A stretch of 64,000 nucleotides of DNA from Ephydatia muelleri. Taxonomy: Eukaryota > Porifera > Demospongiae > Spongillida > Spongillidae. Of this stretch, positions 42,190 to 52,064 are shown piece by piece. The stretch covers positions 3,762,198 to 3,826,197 of the forward strand of contig JABACO010000023.1 of NCBI GenBank assembly GCA_013339895.1, written 5' to 3'. The first letter of the stretch is position 1; the number at the start of each line of letters is the position of its first letter. The notes below the pieces were generated by a model. That model was not told the origin of the DNA. It saw only the letters and a list, made by a program, of their open reading frames with translations, and searched no databases. The translations under genes and the position numbers were made by a program.

Positions 42190-43545
42190 TTTTTTTGAAT
42201 AATAATAATTTTTATTGCAAAAATAATAATGGAGAATACAAGAATGCATGAATACATATACCTTAAAACTACTAAACTATATTATTTTTTTAAATTGATA
42301 AACAATAATAAAATAAGACCAAATTACACCAAGAATAAACACAGGAAAAAGTTACGATGACTGGATCCTACTTAATATGGCCGTAGCAACACGACGAACG
42401 AGACATATGTTTAAGCGACCATATAGTTCATGTAGAATGACTGATTTGGGCTTTTGAAGCCTGATGGAAAGCCTCAAGCCAGTAGGGAGAAACAGGCCAT
42501 GGCCTCAGGTCCCCATGCTCCATATGTTTCAGTCACCAGGGGGACACAAAACCAACCCAGATCTCCACATTTGTCATCATTAGCTGAGTGCTTCCTGACC
42601 TCTCCAACCTGGGCTGCGGTACCTGCACAAACCCCTGCTTCTGACAAAGTAAGTGTATTAAGTGGTGAGGTCACACAGATATCGAAGGCTGCTGGCCTGC
42701 CTCTGGACCAGTTCTGGACAAGGACATCAGCTGGTCTTGTATGACTGTGGTCTGGTGTTAGGTTATCTCAACTTTAACACTCAGGTGGGCCAACCTACAC
42801 GACTCAGCTACAACATCGCGAAGTCTATTGTGGCGAAACACAGCATCACCCCCACGCTTACATGTGGAGGCATGATGGCCTAATGGATCGAGCACAGTGT
42901 TTGGACATAAGGAGCACAGTGATCCCCCTGATGTGTCAAGACCAAGCCACCACTTGATGGCCACTTGGAACTGGTCAGGATTTAAATGAAGGCCTAGACC
43001 TTCGGATGGGACAACTGACAACCACGACGAAGCATGGGGAGATGAAATGGACAAAAGGCGGGCCCTGTCTGCCAAGGAAGATGAATTGAAGAGCTGGTTA
43101 AACTGGAAGTCGTCAATCTTGACAGATAAGGCTTTCTATATTCGAGGCTGCTGTGCAAGGCTCTCTACTGAAACCACATCAGATGGTGTGAAACAGAGGA
43201 GTTAAACTTCCCAATTGCTGAGGTGAGATGCACAACTAGAGAGGGAACTAAAGTCCGAAGAACAAAGGGAAGCAATTGTAAGCTGCAGCAGCATGAGATG
43301 ATAGAGACCGCAACCCAAGACCCCACGACTAAGACTGAGTTGAGCCTGCAACCAAGCCTCATCAGAGGTGTCTACTGCAGTGCACTGAGAAAAACAATGG
43401 CGGACATCAATGTCAAAAGCTCCAAAGCCTTGATGGATAGAGAGGGTGGGGTAGCTTGAGCACGATGGGACCAGTTTACAAAGGAGCCACACAGCCGTAG
43501 AAGGACCAAGGCAACTTGGGCATCCTGGGCGCCCACCCTCTTCTA
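42190..43545 (-). mobile_element. Decayed retroelement fragment, minus orientation
   Basis: The minus strand shows pieces of a retroelement polyprotein C-terminal region: SQCTAVDTSDEAWLQAQLSL, then SEGLGLHLNPDQFQVAIKWW, a zinc-knuckle-like CSLCPN..LGHHASTC, and a terminal AETYGAWG segment. The 3' end lies in A/T-rich TAATAATAAT sequence next to the receptor stop codon, as expected of a target-primed (LINE-like) insertion. The upstream polymerase part is absent, so it is 5'-truncated. It is broken by several changes. Family assignment as non-LTR is an inference. Confidence 0.65.
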
Positions 43546-43559
43546 GTTTGCACAGCAGT

Positions 43560-44300
43560 AACTTAGCACTTCCACACTTTATTTTCCTTTTTCCCTCGGA
43601 ATTCCAAGTTGCCATCAAGTGGTGGTTAGGCCTTCCCACGAGTCAAGGTCAAGTCTGTCCTCAATGCTCATCCCATTCTCTGGACTATTTTGGTCATCAT
43701 GCTCTAACCTGCAGAAAAGGCCCTGATGTGGTTACTCGCCACAATAGAATTAGGGACACCATTTTTGAGCTCTGTCAGCGTGCATGTTTAGGAGCTCAGC
43801 TTGAAGCCAGAAGCAGTCTGGGTCATGAAAAAGACACACTCGACCGGCTGATATCCTCGTCCCTAACTGGGAGTTGGGACAACCTGCTGCAGTTGACCTT
43901 TCCATCACATCCCTGCTTTGTCATGAAAATATTCAAGTAGCGTGTGTGATGACAGGGTCTGCTGCATTGCAGGCAGAAAAGAGGAAGCACACAACATTAA
44001 TGATGAGAAATGCAGAGAGTTAGGTTGGGTATCGATCCCTTTGGTGGTAGAATTGTATGGTTGTTGGGGAACCGAAGCACAGCGCTAGACTTTCAAGTCG
44101 GCTAGCCTCCAGATTGAACCAGCCAAAATCCATCACCACCAATCAGATGTATGGTAGACTAAACCTAAACCTAGTCAGAGCCATCTCCCAGGCCATACTT
44201 TCCAGATCTTGCATGGCAGGTTAATCTTTTCTGTGCTTTTTCTGTGTCTGATGTACATGTTTGACATTTATGTGTATGAATAATATTCCTTTCTTTAAAT
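43560..44300 (+). mobile_element. Decayed retroelement fragment, plus orientation
   Basis: Plus-strand piece of the same protein family as the preceding fragment: EFQVAIKWWLGL, CPQC..FGHHALTC, VVTRHNRIRDT, then a degraded segment related to GWVCVPLVAESYGAWG. It is broken in several places. It abuts the previous fragment head to head, suggesting one copy inserted into or beside another. Confidence 0.6.
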
Positions 44301-44464
44301 AAGTAAACAATACCACAACAATAACATTAGCCTACAAGTTATCCATGCCAGCAAGGCGCCCATGCTGTCCTATATAGCTGGAGCATTGCCCCTTTGAATG
44401 GTCACATTCTTTGCAGAAGGAACTGAAATGACTGAGGATCTTGAGTTGCAATGCAAAGATGGTC

Positions 44465-45240
44465 AACGTTCTATACGAAAATGGGTCTTGTGGATTTCAT
44501 TTTATAACATAAAATTTAAATTTGTATATCTTCCGTCATATTAATGCTATAGGGTTCCTATTTTTAACACAACATACCACACCATTACTATATGTGAAAA
44601 TCCATTTTGGTGTCTTACACTGCGGGGTACCGACGTTACAAGGTCCGATACCCGTAGGGTTCAAAACGGCCACATCTCAGGTAGGAGTGTCCAAATCGGT
44701 TCAAAATAGGTACCTATGTAGAAGGGTCCTACCGCTATTTGATTTGTTCTGTTCGTTAATTTTTGCTTTATCCGTTATGGAGATACAAGTGTGCAAAGAA
44801 ATTGCATATTTCCCGGCGTTACGCGCACATTATACATATTACGAGGACGTCCTCGAAGCCAGTCGTAATACGTTCGTGGTAACGCCCGGGAGGAATATGC
44901 AATTTTCTTTGCACACTTGTATCCCCATAACGGATAAAGCAAAAATTAACGAACAGAACAAATCAATAGCGGTAGGACCCTTCTACATAGGTACCTAATT
45001 TGAACCGATTTGGACACTCCTACCTGAAGATGTGGCCGTTTTGAACCCTACGGGGTGTCGGACCTTGAAACGTCGGTACCCCGCATGTGTAAGACACCAA
45101 AATGGATTTTCACATATAGTAATGGTGTGGTATGTTGTGTTAAAAATAGGAACCCGATAGCGTTAATATGACGGAAGATATATCGATTTAAATTTTATGT
45201 TATAAATGAATCCACAAGACCCATTTTCGTATAGAACGTT
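44465..45240. mobile_element. 776-bp near-perfect palindrome (fold-back element)
   Basis: The left end aacgttctatacgaaaatgg and the right end, in reverse complement, are identical, and the symmetry continues to the middle at about 44852, where cgaggacgtcctcg forms the centre. Each arm is about 388 bp with few mismatches and almost no spacer. It carries no credible gene; open frames through it are symmetrical artefacts. No obvious target-site duplication was found. It is best read as a non-autonomous fold-back or MITE element; a recent arm-copying (template-switch) event is an alternative. Confidence 0.88.
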
Positions 45241-46160
45241 CCAATATAATATTATTTATTAATCATAAACATAGCACACAACTAGACTGCAATGGGAATA
45301 CACAATGTACACAAAATGTTAACTATACGTCACATTGATGTATGCTATGGGAAAGGATGGCAATGGCATTGGCTCATAACAGGTGACCACCCATAGAGCT
45401 CTTCTTATTATTTTGGGGCTCTTTCTACATGTGTTGCATTCATTCCGGCAACATTCCTGATATCAAGTAAAGGCCATTATAATCTGAAGACTATGAGACA
45501 AAAAATAAGTTGCTCAGTCCATTCTCAACTGTTTCAATTTAGCTGATACGAATTATCCCTCCTCCCCCCCACATACATACCCACACCACACTTCTCCCTA
45601 TCCCGCTGTATAGCATATATCACACCAATTGGCTAAAGTTCATTTGCATGCTGCCAGGCACACACACAACCACACCCATACAGGCACACGCACAACCACA
45701 CCCATACAGGCACACCACACAAACCACATCCATACAGACACACACACAACCACACCCATACAAAACAAAAAACCATAAAGAAAAAAAAAAAAAACAAAAA
45801 ATACAAGAAAAAAAAAAAAAAAAACAGGCAAACAACAAAATCACCAACACAATATAGGAAAAACACAACAAACCCATACAACACACACAACCACACCCAT
45901 ACAACACACACAACCACACCCATACAGACACACACAACACACCCATACAAACACACACCAGACCACACAACCACACCCATACAAACACACCACAACCACA
46001 CCCATACAAACACACACAACCACACCCATACAGACACACACCAACCACACCCATACAAATACACACAACCACATCTGTACCGACACGTACAGCCACAGAT
46101 GCAAACTGACCAGCACAACAATTACAATGCTTGGAATGGGACCTGACACAGGGGGTGGGG
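45241..46160. other. Non-coding stretch with A runs and a 16-18-bp minisatellite
   Basis: No gene was recognised. 45650-46070 is an array of cacaaccacacccatacaga-type units, interrupted by an A-rich segment at 45777-45862. Antisense frames give Val/Cys/Gly repeats and a Phe-rich run that are translations of the repeat. Confidence 0.85.
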
Positions 46161-46164
46161 CCAC

Positions 46165-46735
46165 ATGCGACATGCTCATGAGATGGAACTCTGTCTACAT
46201 GCTTCACATCTTCACATGATAAACAGGGCATTTGATTTCCTGCTCATCAGCTTGCACATTGGTGTGGTAACTGGTTATTTTTCCTTCTACTTGCTGTGGG
46301 AAGGGGTGTGGTCTCCTTCTTGGCTACTGGGTGGGTGCCCTCTGGACAGGTGTGGAGCTGAGCTGCCTCAGAGTGGTCCTGTGTTAAGGCTGATGTGCCT
46401 GGCTCTGTCACACTCCTCTTGTGACCCTGAGTGGGTGGAGGGACTGGACGATCTGCACCCTCTCCCCTCTTCCTCCTCTGCTGTTGTGATTGCCACCACC
46501 ACCACCACCACCACCATTGTGACTACCACCATCACCACCACCACCACCACCACTACCACCACCACCACCACCACCACCACCACCACCACCACCACCACCA
46601 CCTACACCACCACCACCTACACCACCACCAGAATTATCTACCGAGGTGCACTTATTCTGATGCACTGCTTGAAGAGGGCCATCACGCCACTGTACCTTTA
46701 ATGACTTCTTTCTCCTTCTAAATTAGCAGCAAAGC
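46165..46735 (-). pseudogene. Truncated copy of a CCDC14-like exon
   Basis: Matches 38350-38900 of the CCDC14-like gene, including the segment encoding VHQNKCTSV and the flanking Gly-rich part. The (ACC)n tract (GGT on the coding strand) is expanded from about 69 bp in copy 1 to about 140 bp here. The neighbouring exons of the gene are missing, so this is a fragment carried along in the block duplication. Confidence 0.8.
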
Positions 46736-46867
46736 TTTGCCCTTCCCCACAATAACTATTATTGTAATGTCAGTCAAATATCTCCTCTCTCTCAATATCC
46801 AGGCTGTCAACCTCCTAATGCGCAGCCTGGGAACGAGAAGAGCGTGGGAGGGTCTCATAACTGTACA

Positions 46868-48959
46868 ATGAAGTGGTGGCCATTGCTTTTGACGTACGTA
46901 GTCGGACTTTCGAGACACGTGCGTGCCGATACACTGTGTCCTAAAGAGGGAGGAAGCTCATGCAAGTGTCAAACTCCCAGTGGACTGATCGATCTAACAC
47001 CGTTGTCGTCTACTACAGGACCGAGGTACGGAGGCTGTTCGCTCACGTGATTAACTCATCCATAGAAAGCTACCGTACGGTTTTTAAACGCGAAATATCA
47101 TAGGCGGGCATGCTAGCACTCATCCTGCGTCAGACGGTCTGCCGTCGGGCATTATCTTGATTAGCTTCATTATGCACCTGTGTCCAGCCAACCTGTGACC
47201 CCAAGTGCATGGCGGCAAGGATGGTGGAAAGCTCCTGCCATTGCCCCCCGCCCCCCCCCCCTCCCCCCCTCGCTGTACGGGCTTAGGTGGGGTTTGAAAT
47301 TTGAAATTTAAACTGCCCGACCCTGGGGGCGATTTGGCTATAAAATTTCACGTCAAACGCCCGGATACTCCGCGTCAAATCATGGGTGGGGGGGGGGGGG
47401 GGGGGGGGGGGGGAGGGAGGGGTTTGACATTGATACATCCAACACGCGTACCCTTTAAAGTTTATAAATTAAATTCTCGGGTTTTTTTAGAGAGACACCT
47501 CCCCTTTTGGACCATCTGATCATAAGCACTGCGCTGTACAGCAAAGATTAGGTGGACCACTGGATAGCATATTTTCAGGCATGCTTGTATAGACACTTTT
47601 TGTCACTCCGTAAAAGCTGTGCACCAACATGACGGACATGTGTATTGTGTGACATATGTCAGATTACAGAGTGGTCACATTACACATGAAAAGGGTCAAT
47701 ATTTGACGCACTTTTTCTGAAATTGACAGTTTTACAATCGAGGACTCTTCTGGTGTAACCTACACTTATAACCCGTGTCAAGGCTTCTCTGATGGAGGCT
47801 GTCCTAGTGGGACATCTGTAAGCCATTAACATTGGCATGACATTGTGTAATCTGTTGCATGCATTCCTGGGGAATGAGGGTACGAATCGTCTTTTCCCTC
47901 CTTGAGAAATAAAATTAAGTACAACACATCAAGTGCAAGGTGGGTTCACTGTGTATGCAAAGTTTTGAAAGTCATTAAGTAATAGCAATAAAATGATATT
48001 TAAAAAAAGTGTTTTTAAGTGTTTCTGAATATTGTAGAGGGATAGATCAGCATCAAAATTAAGTGGTTTCGTGAAGTTGCCAGGTATATGATAAATGTCT
48101 TGATTAATGTGGACAATATAATTATCTGATCAGATTAAAATAATTTGCAATATGAATTATTAAGACAGTCATGTGAGAAATATGAAATCATCCATTGCTG
48201 CACTCATCTGCATTATGCTTTTATGTACCGTAGGTGTGTCAAGCATCTACACTGGTACTTGGAAAAATTGGGACAGAAACCATATATTATGAGGACACTA
48301 ATGGTCTGTTAATTGCTTATTCTGCTACTGGACGTCAAGTGCAAGTTCATTTGAAATGTGACCAGACTGCTACCACTCCAACTCTAACTTTGAATGGAAA
48401 GATTAATACACTAACTGTATGTAGTCTTACCTCCTGTAGACATGCAGTTAAATTTTAATTCCTTTTTAAACCTGTTACTTAGGTGTTCGACCTCACCTCT
48501 TGTCAGTGCTGTTATGGTGGGTGTGGTGGAACGGCTACTGCCCCCACACCAAGTGCAGGCAGTAGTGCTGTTGCACCTGGCATCATTGGAATAGTCTTTA
48601 TTGTTGTGTAAGTGGTGTGTTAAAAGATGAGTATGGTTGCATGTTGTACGGGTAGCAAGAAAAGAAAAACGGTGGTAAGTGTTTTAGATATGACATCTTC
48701 CTCCAGTATCATTGCAGCTATTGTTGTGTACTTTATTGCGGGGAGTATCTACATGAGCAAACAGAGGAACGCAAGTGGCCTGGATATTATACCAACAGAA
48801 CATTCTGGCTTGAGATACCTTTCTTGATCTGGGTAAGCCTTGGCAGCCATTTTAGTTGAAGGTTATTCTGAGCTGCTGTTGCTGTCCTTCCAGGATGGAA
48901 TGAAGTTCTCAGTTAGTCCATGTCGTGATCGAATGTCTGGATACAAGTCTTTGAAATGA
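46868..48959 (+). CDS. CD-MPR-like sorting receptor, copy 2
   Basis: Same organisation as copy 1: signal peptide exon at 46868-47026, then exons starting at about 47732, 48234, 48483, 48709 and 48894. The luminal MRH-type domain is open throughout: FTIEDSSGVTYTYNPCQGF, CQASTLVLGKIGTETIYYE, GRQVQVHLKCDQ, FDLTSCQCCYGGC. A Thr/Pro/Ala linker and a transmembrane helix, PGIIGIVFIVVIIAAIVVYF, follow. The tail exon reads SKQRNASGLDIIPTEHSG to an early stop, while the frame one base over reads NRTFWLEIPFLIW, which joins in phase with the last exon DGMKFSVSPC. Human M6PR has the similar FWQDLGNLVADGCDF. Both copies share this shift. Ligand and cargo are unknown; sorting between Golgi and endosomes is inferred from family. 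Confidence 0.7.
47391..47413. repeat. Poly-G run
   Basis: Long G tract, interrupted by agggagg at its end, in the first intron of the receptor copy 2. A C-rich run at about 47246-47268 lies 120 bp upstream, so the two could pair. Confidence 0.8.
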
Positions 48960-48984
48960 TCATTTATATTGTGTTTTTGTGACC

Positions 48985-49280
48985 TTGTGTTTTATTATCA
49001 TTATTATTATTATTACATAAATACCAATAAAATACACAAAAACAGTTATGACTGGATGCATCTGGTGAGGATGGCAGTGGCATTGGCTCTCACCAGATGT
49101 AAGTTTAGCCTGCTGTAAAGTTCAAATGTAACAGCTGACTTCAGTCTGCAGGTGTGAGTGGCAAGTCGTGAAGCCAGCTGGGAAAAGGCTTCCATGGCCT
49201 CCTTTCCCCATGCTCCATAGGTCTCTGCTACTAGGGGAACACACAACCATCCCAGCTCATTACACTTGGCATTATTATTA
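48985..49280 (-). mobile_element. 3' end of a decayed retroelement, minus orientation
   Basis: The minus strand encodes CNELGWLCVPLVAETYGAWG and LNLHLVRANATAI, the terminal domain of the same element family as at 42190-44300. It is bounded by ATT-type microsatellites on both sides and lies directly after the last exon of receptor copy 2. It sits at a position equivalent to the fragment after copy 1, so the insertion may predate the block duplication. It is 5'-truncated. Confidence 0.65.
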
Positions 49281-49349
49281 TTATTATTATTATTATTGAA
49301 TACAGTTACAGCAGGATAAATGGACAAACACAGTGACATCATTTTAATA

Positions 49350-50520
49350 ATAAAAAGCTCTCAGCCTTTTGACAATGACATCCGTAGGGTCTTCAGTCAG
49401 TGCACTGGGGTTGATACCTCCGATACTGCCTGGAAACAGGTCCAGCTCAGCCTGAGCAGAGGAGGCCTAGGCTTGCGATCTTTGTCTCACCACTCATCTG
49501 CAGCTTACATCTCCTCCATTTTGTTCATCTGGCTTGGATCCAAATCAGTCCACCACCTATCTCAAGCTGTGGAGGTCTTTAACAACTTAGTCTTTCCAGT
49601 AGAAGCCATTAATGTTGAGTCTGTTCTTCTTTCCCCTCCTATTCAGAAAACACTGTCTTCCAAATTTGATGACCATCTATTCAACAATCTGATAACTCTA
49701 TCTTCATTGGCAGACAAAGCCAGTCTATTGTCCATTTCTTCACCCCATGCTTCAGCCTGGCTGTCTGTAACTCCCTCTGAGGGCCTTGGACTCCATCTAG
49801 ATCCACCTGTTTTCCAGATTGCTGTAAAGTGGTGGCTTGGCCTCGATACTTCAGAGAACTCTCAGTGTACCCTGTGCCCCAGTGTACTTGATCACCTTGG
49901 CCACCATGCAGTCACCTGCAAATATGGTGGAGATGTGGTCTCCCGCCACAACAAGATCAGAGTGGAGACCTGTCGGCGTGTACACATAGATGTTCAGGTG
50001 GAAGTGGGCAACAATCTCACCCATGACCACAATAAGACTCGCCCAGTTGATATCTTACTATCTAATTGATTCTTAGGCAAACCAGCAGCACTAGATGTCT
50101 CCATCACTTATCCGCTAACCCTTTAACCCTTTTGGAAGCGGGAGTCTTGGCCAAGTCTGCTGCTCAGGTCACAGAGGCGAGGAAACATCAAGCTAATGAT
50201 CCCAAATGTTCGGAACTTGGATGGGTATGTGTCCCCATGGTGGCAGAATCGTATGGAGCTTGGGGCGATGAGGCCTCTTCTATCATCTCATCAATTGCCT
50301 CCAGACTCGCCACCTCTACATGCAAGTCCAAGTCAGTTGTGCTGAATGACATTTATGGCCGGCTTAATGTCCATCTAGTTCGTGCCAATGCTACAGCCAT
50401 CCTTTCTAGAATTATCCCACTGTCGTAGAGCAAGATCCGATTGTATGTGTATTTTGTTGTTTAATGTTTATGTACTGTGTTATTATTTTTAATAATATTA
50501 TTAAAAAATAAGGATAACTA
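49350..50520 (+). mobile_element. Retroelement fragment, longest and best kept
   Basis: Two long open stretches on the plus strand (to about 50069 and to 50428) encode FSQCTGVDTSDTAWKQVQLS, SRGGLGLRSLSHHSSAAY, SVTPSEGLGLHLDPP, CTLCPSVLDHLGHHAVTC, VVSRHNKIR, RPVDILL, then AAQVTEARKHQANDPKCSEL, GAWGDEA and LNVHLVRANATAIL. This is the region downstream of the polymerase, with a zinc-knuckle-like motif and a segment that may be a restriction-like nuclease remnant. The polymerase core is absent. An A/T-rich tail with TTATTATT follows. It is broken, with about one interruption in the visible part. The LINE-like class is inferred. Confidence 0.7.
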
Positions 50521-50539
50521 ACTTACATTAGATGCCACT

Positions 50540-50750
50540 AACAAACCTACAGTTCTACTAACCTATCCGGACATTTTCTCTCCCCATGATGGCCCTAGCC
50601 ACTGACCTCACCAGTGACATGTTGAGGTGGCCATAGATGTCACCCAGCATTTTGGGTTTGGGAATGGCCTGGCCGATGGCAAGTAGAGAGGCGAGACGGG
50701 AAAAAAACACTCTGAGCCTCCATCCCCCAGTTACCGTATATTTCTACGGC
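50540..50750 (-). mobile_element. Short retroelement remnant, minus orientation
   Basis: The minus strand reads KPKMLGDIYGHLNMSLVRSV, related to the DIYGRLNVHLVRANAT end of the neighbouring fragment but clearly diverged. It is another subfamily or an older insertion, and only the terminal part remains. Confidence 0.55.
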
Positions 50751-50832
50751 TAGGGGGATACATATTATTATAATTTTCCTTTTTTTAAATAAGTAAACAA
50801 TAGCACAACTGTTTTATTTATTTATTTATTTG

Positions 50833-51042
50833 GGACCCCACGGTTAAAATGTTATAAAAATGCATCGCGTTTGAATCGCTATAACTTCCCAACGGATAAC
50901 GCTATCGACTTCCTATTTTCAATACTTCGTACTACGCCATTTCACTATGAAGTGTTGAAAATAGGAAGTTGATAGCGTTATCCGTTGGGAAGTTATAGCG
51001 ATTCAAACGCGATGCATTTTTATAACATTTTAACCGTGGGGC
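50833..51042. mobile_element. About 210-bp palindromic fold-back element
   Basis: The arms start accccacggttaaaatgtta on both sides (right side in reverse complement) and run about 100 bp to a 13-14-bp centre near 50939. Apart from a few changes near the loop they are identical. A segment of the arm, aataggaagttgatagcgtt, resembles aataggaacccgatagcgtt in the 776-bp palindrome at 44465-45240. It lies in an insertion that is absent from the left duplicated block. Confidence 0.88.
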
Positions 51043-51342
51043 CACAAATTGCTCTAATCAATAAGAATAATTTCTACGCGAGTTCTCTCGAGTTCTCTAT
51101 TTACCGGTACTCACTTCTTGGACCAAGCTCTTTTCGTTACGATTGGTACGTGTAGGCTGGCCACCTCACGGTACTTGCCATCTTACTTGCCATCTTTGGC
51201 TGAAACCGTAGTTATTTATAATAATAAATAATACACTGACAACAAAATTAGCCTACAAGTCATCCATGCTAGAGAGGGGTGTCTTAATATTAGCTGCAGC
51301 GTTGCCCCTTTGAATGGTGACAGTCTTTGCAGAAGGAACATT

Positions 51343-51670
51343 TTTGTTATGTGTTTGTTTGCCACTTTGTTTTAATTATCACATTCGAGCCAGGGTGCCA
51401 GACATAGTTGGGCGTGGCTAAGCGAAGGTCGGGCCACGCCCAACTAAGATAGTATCGTTATGTTTATTAGTAGTTGTAAATGCGAGCTAGGTGTATGCAA
51501 ACTAACCTACTACTTATACGTCGTGGATTTGTTCGTTAATATTGGATGTACTAGCAGAGATAATATTATCTTTGGTACTGGTACCCGATATTAAACTTAA
51601 GCGTTTGAAGTTATTCCAGAGCCGTTCCAGCTTGCGTAATTAGCTTGTCGATGCTCCGCCCACTGGTGAG
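51343..51670. promoter_or_regulatory. Upstream region of the TAK1-like gene
   Basis: About 330 bp between the end of the duplicated block and the kinase start codon. It contains a short inverted repeat, gttgggcgtggctaagcg and gccacgcccaactaa, at 51398-51448 that could form a 13-bp stem. No TATA box could be assigned. Confidence 0.4.
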
Positions 51671-51991
51671 ATGTCCACCACCAGGACGCCCATACATGTA
51701 GAAGTGAAAAAGATTAAACCAGGCAACCTGATCTACGCGGATAAAGATACGGTAAGTCCTGCCTTTCCCTTTAGCGCTTACCATCGATTTACTCCTGCAT
51801 ATATACTGGTAGCGAAATGCCGACCGTGGGCAGTACGGCGTAGTGAGAAAGGCCACCTGGAACGACCTCACCGTAGCAGTAAAGTCATTTTATCCTGATA
51901 AAAGAACTGGGTTTCAAGAGGAGGTCATTCAATGCGCATACACACGCACGAACTCTCACACTGGCAGCACATGTTACAACGCGTACCGCAC

Positions 51992-52022
<31 letters not shown>

Positions 52023-52023
52023 A

Positions 52024-52064
<41 letters not shown>

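Larger units (their letters stand above)
38350..44430. repeat. Left copy of a 5-6-kb duplicated block
   Basis: Matching stretches appear in the same order and orientation at 46170-51342. They are the Gly/Ser-rich exon of the CCDC14-like gene (38350-38900 / 46170-46730), receptor exon 1 (39670-39860 / 46850-47060), receptor exons 2-6 (40820-42140 / 47720-48970), retroelement fragments after the receptor stop, and a tail (44290-44430 / 50780-50812 plus 51225-51342). The two copies differ by substitutions, indels and insertions, so the duplication is not very recent. Confidence 0.88.
46170..51342. repeat. Right copy of the 5-6-kb duplicated block
   Basis: Collinear with 38350-44430. The right copy has an extra insertion of about 400 bp, containing a fold-back element, between tagcacaactg (about 50812) and aatacactgacaac (about 51230). 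The left copy is continuous at that place. This gives a clean pre-insertion site for the element. Confidence 0.85.

Noticed and set aside
44522-44998. 158-residue open frame across the palindrome
   Set aside because: Its two halves are sense and antisense of the same arm; no similarity to a known protein and no codon structure.
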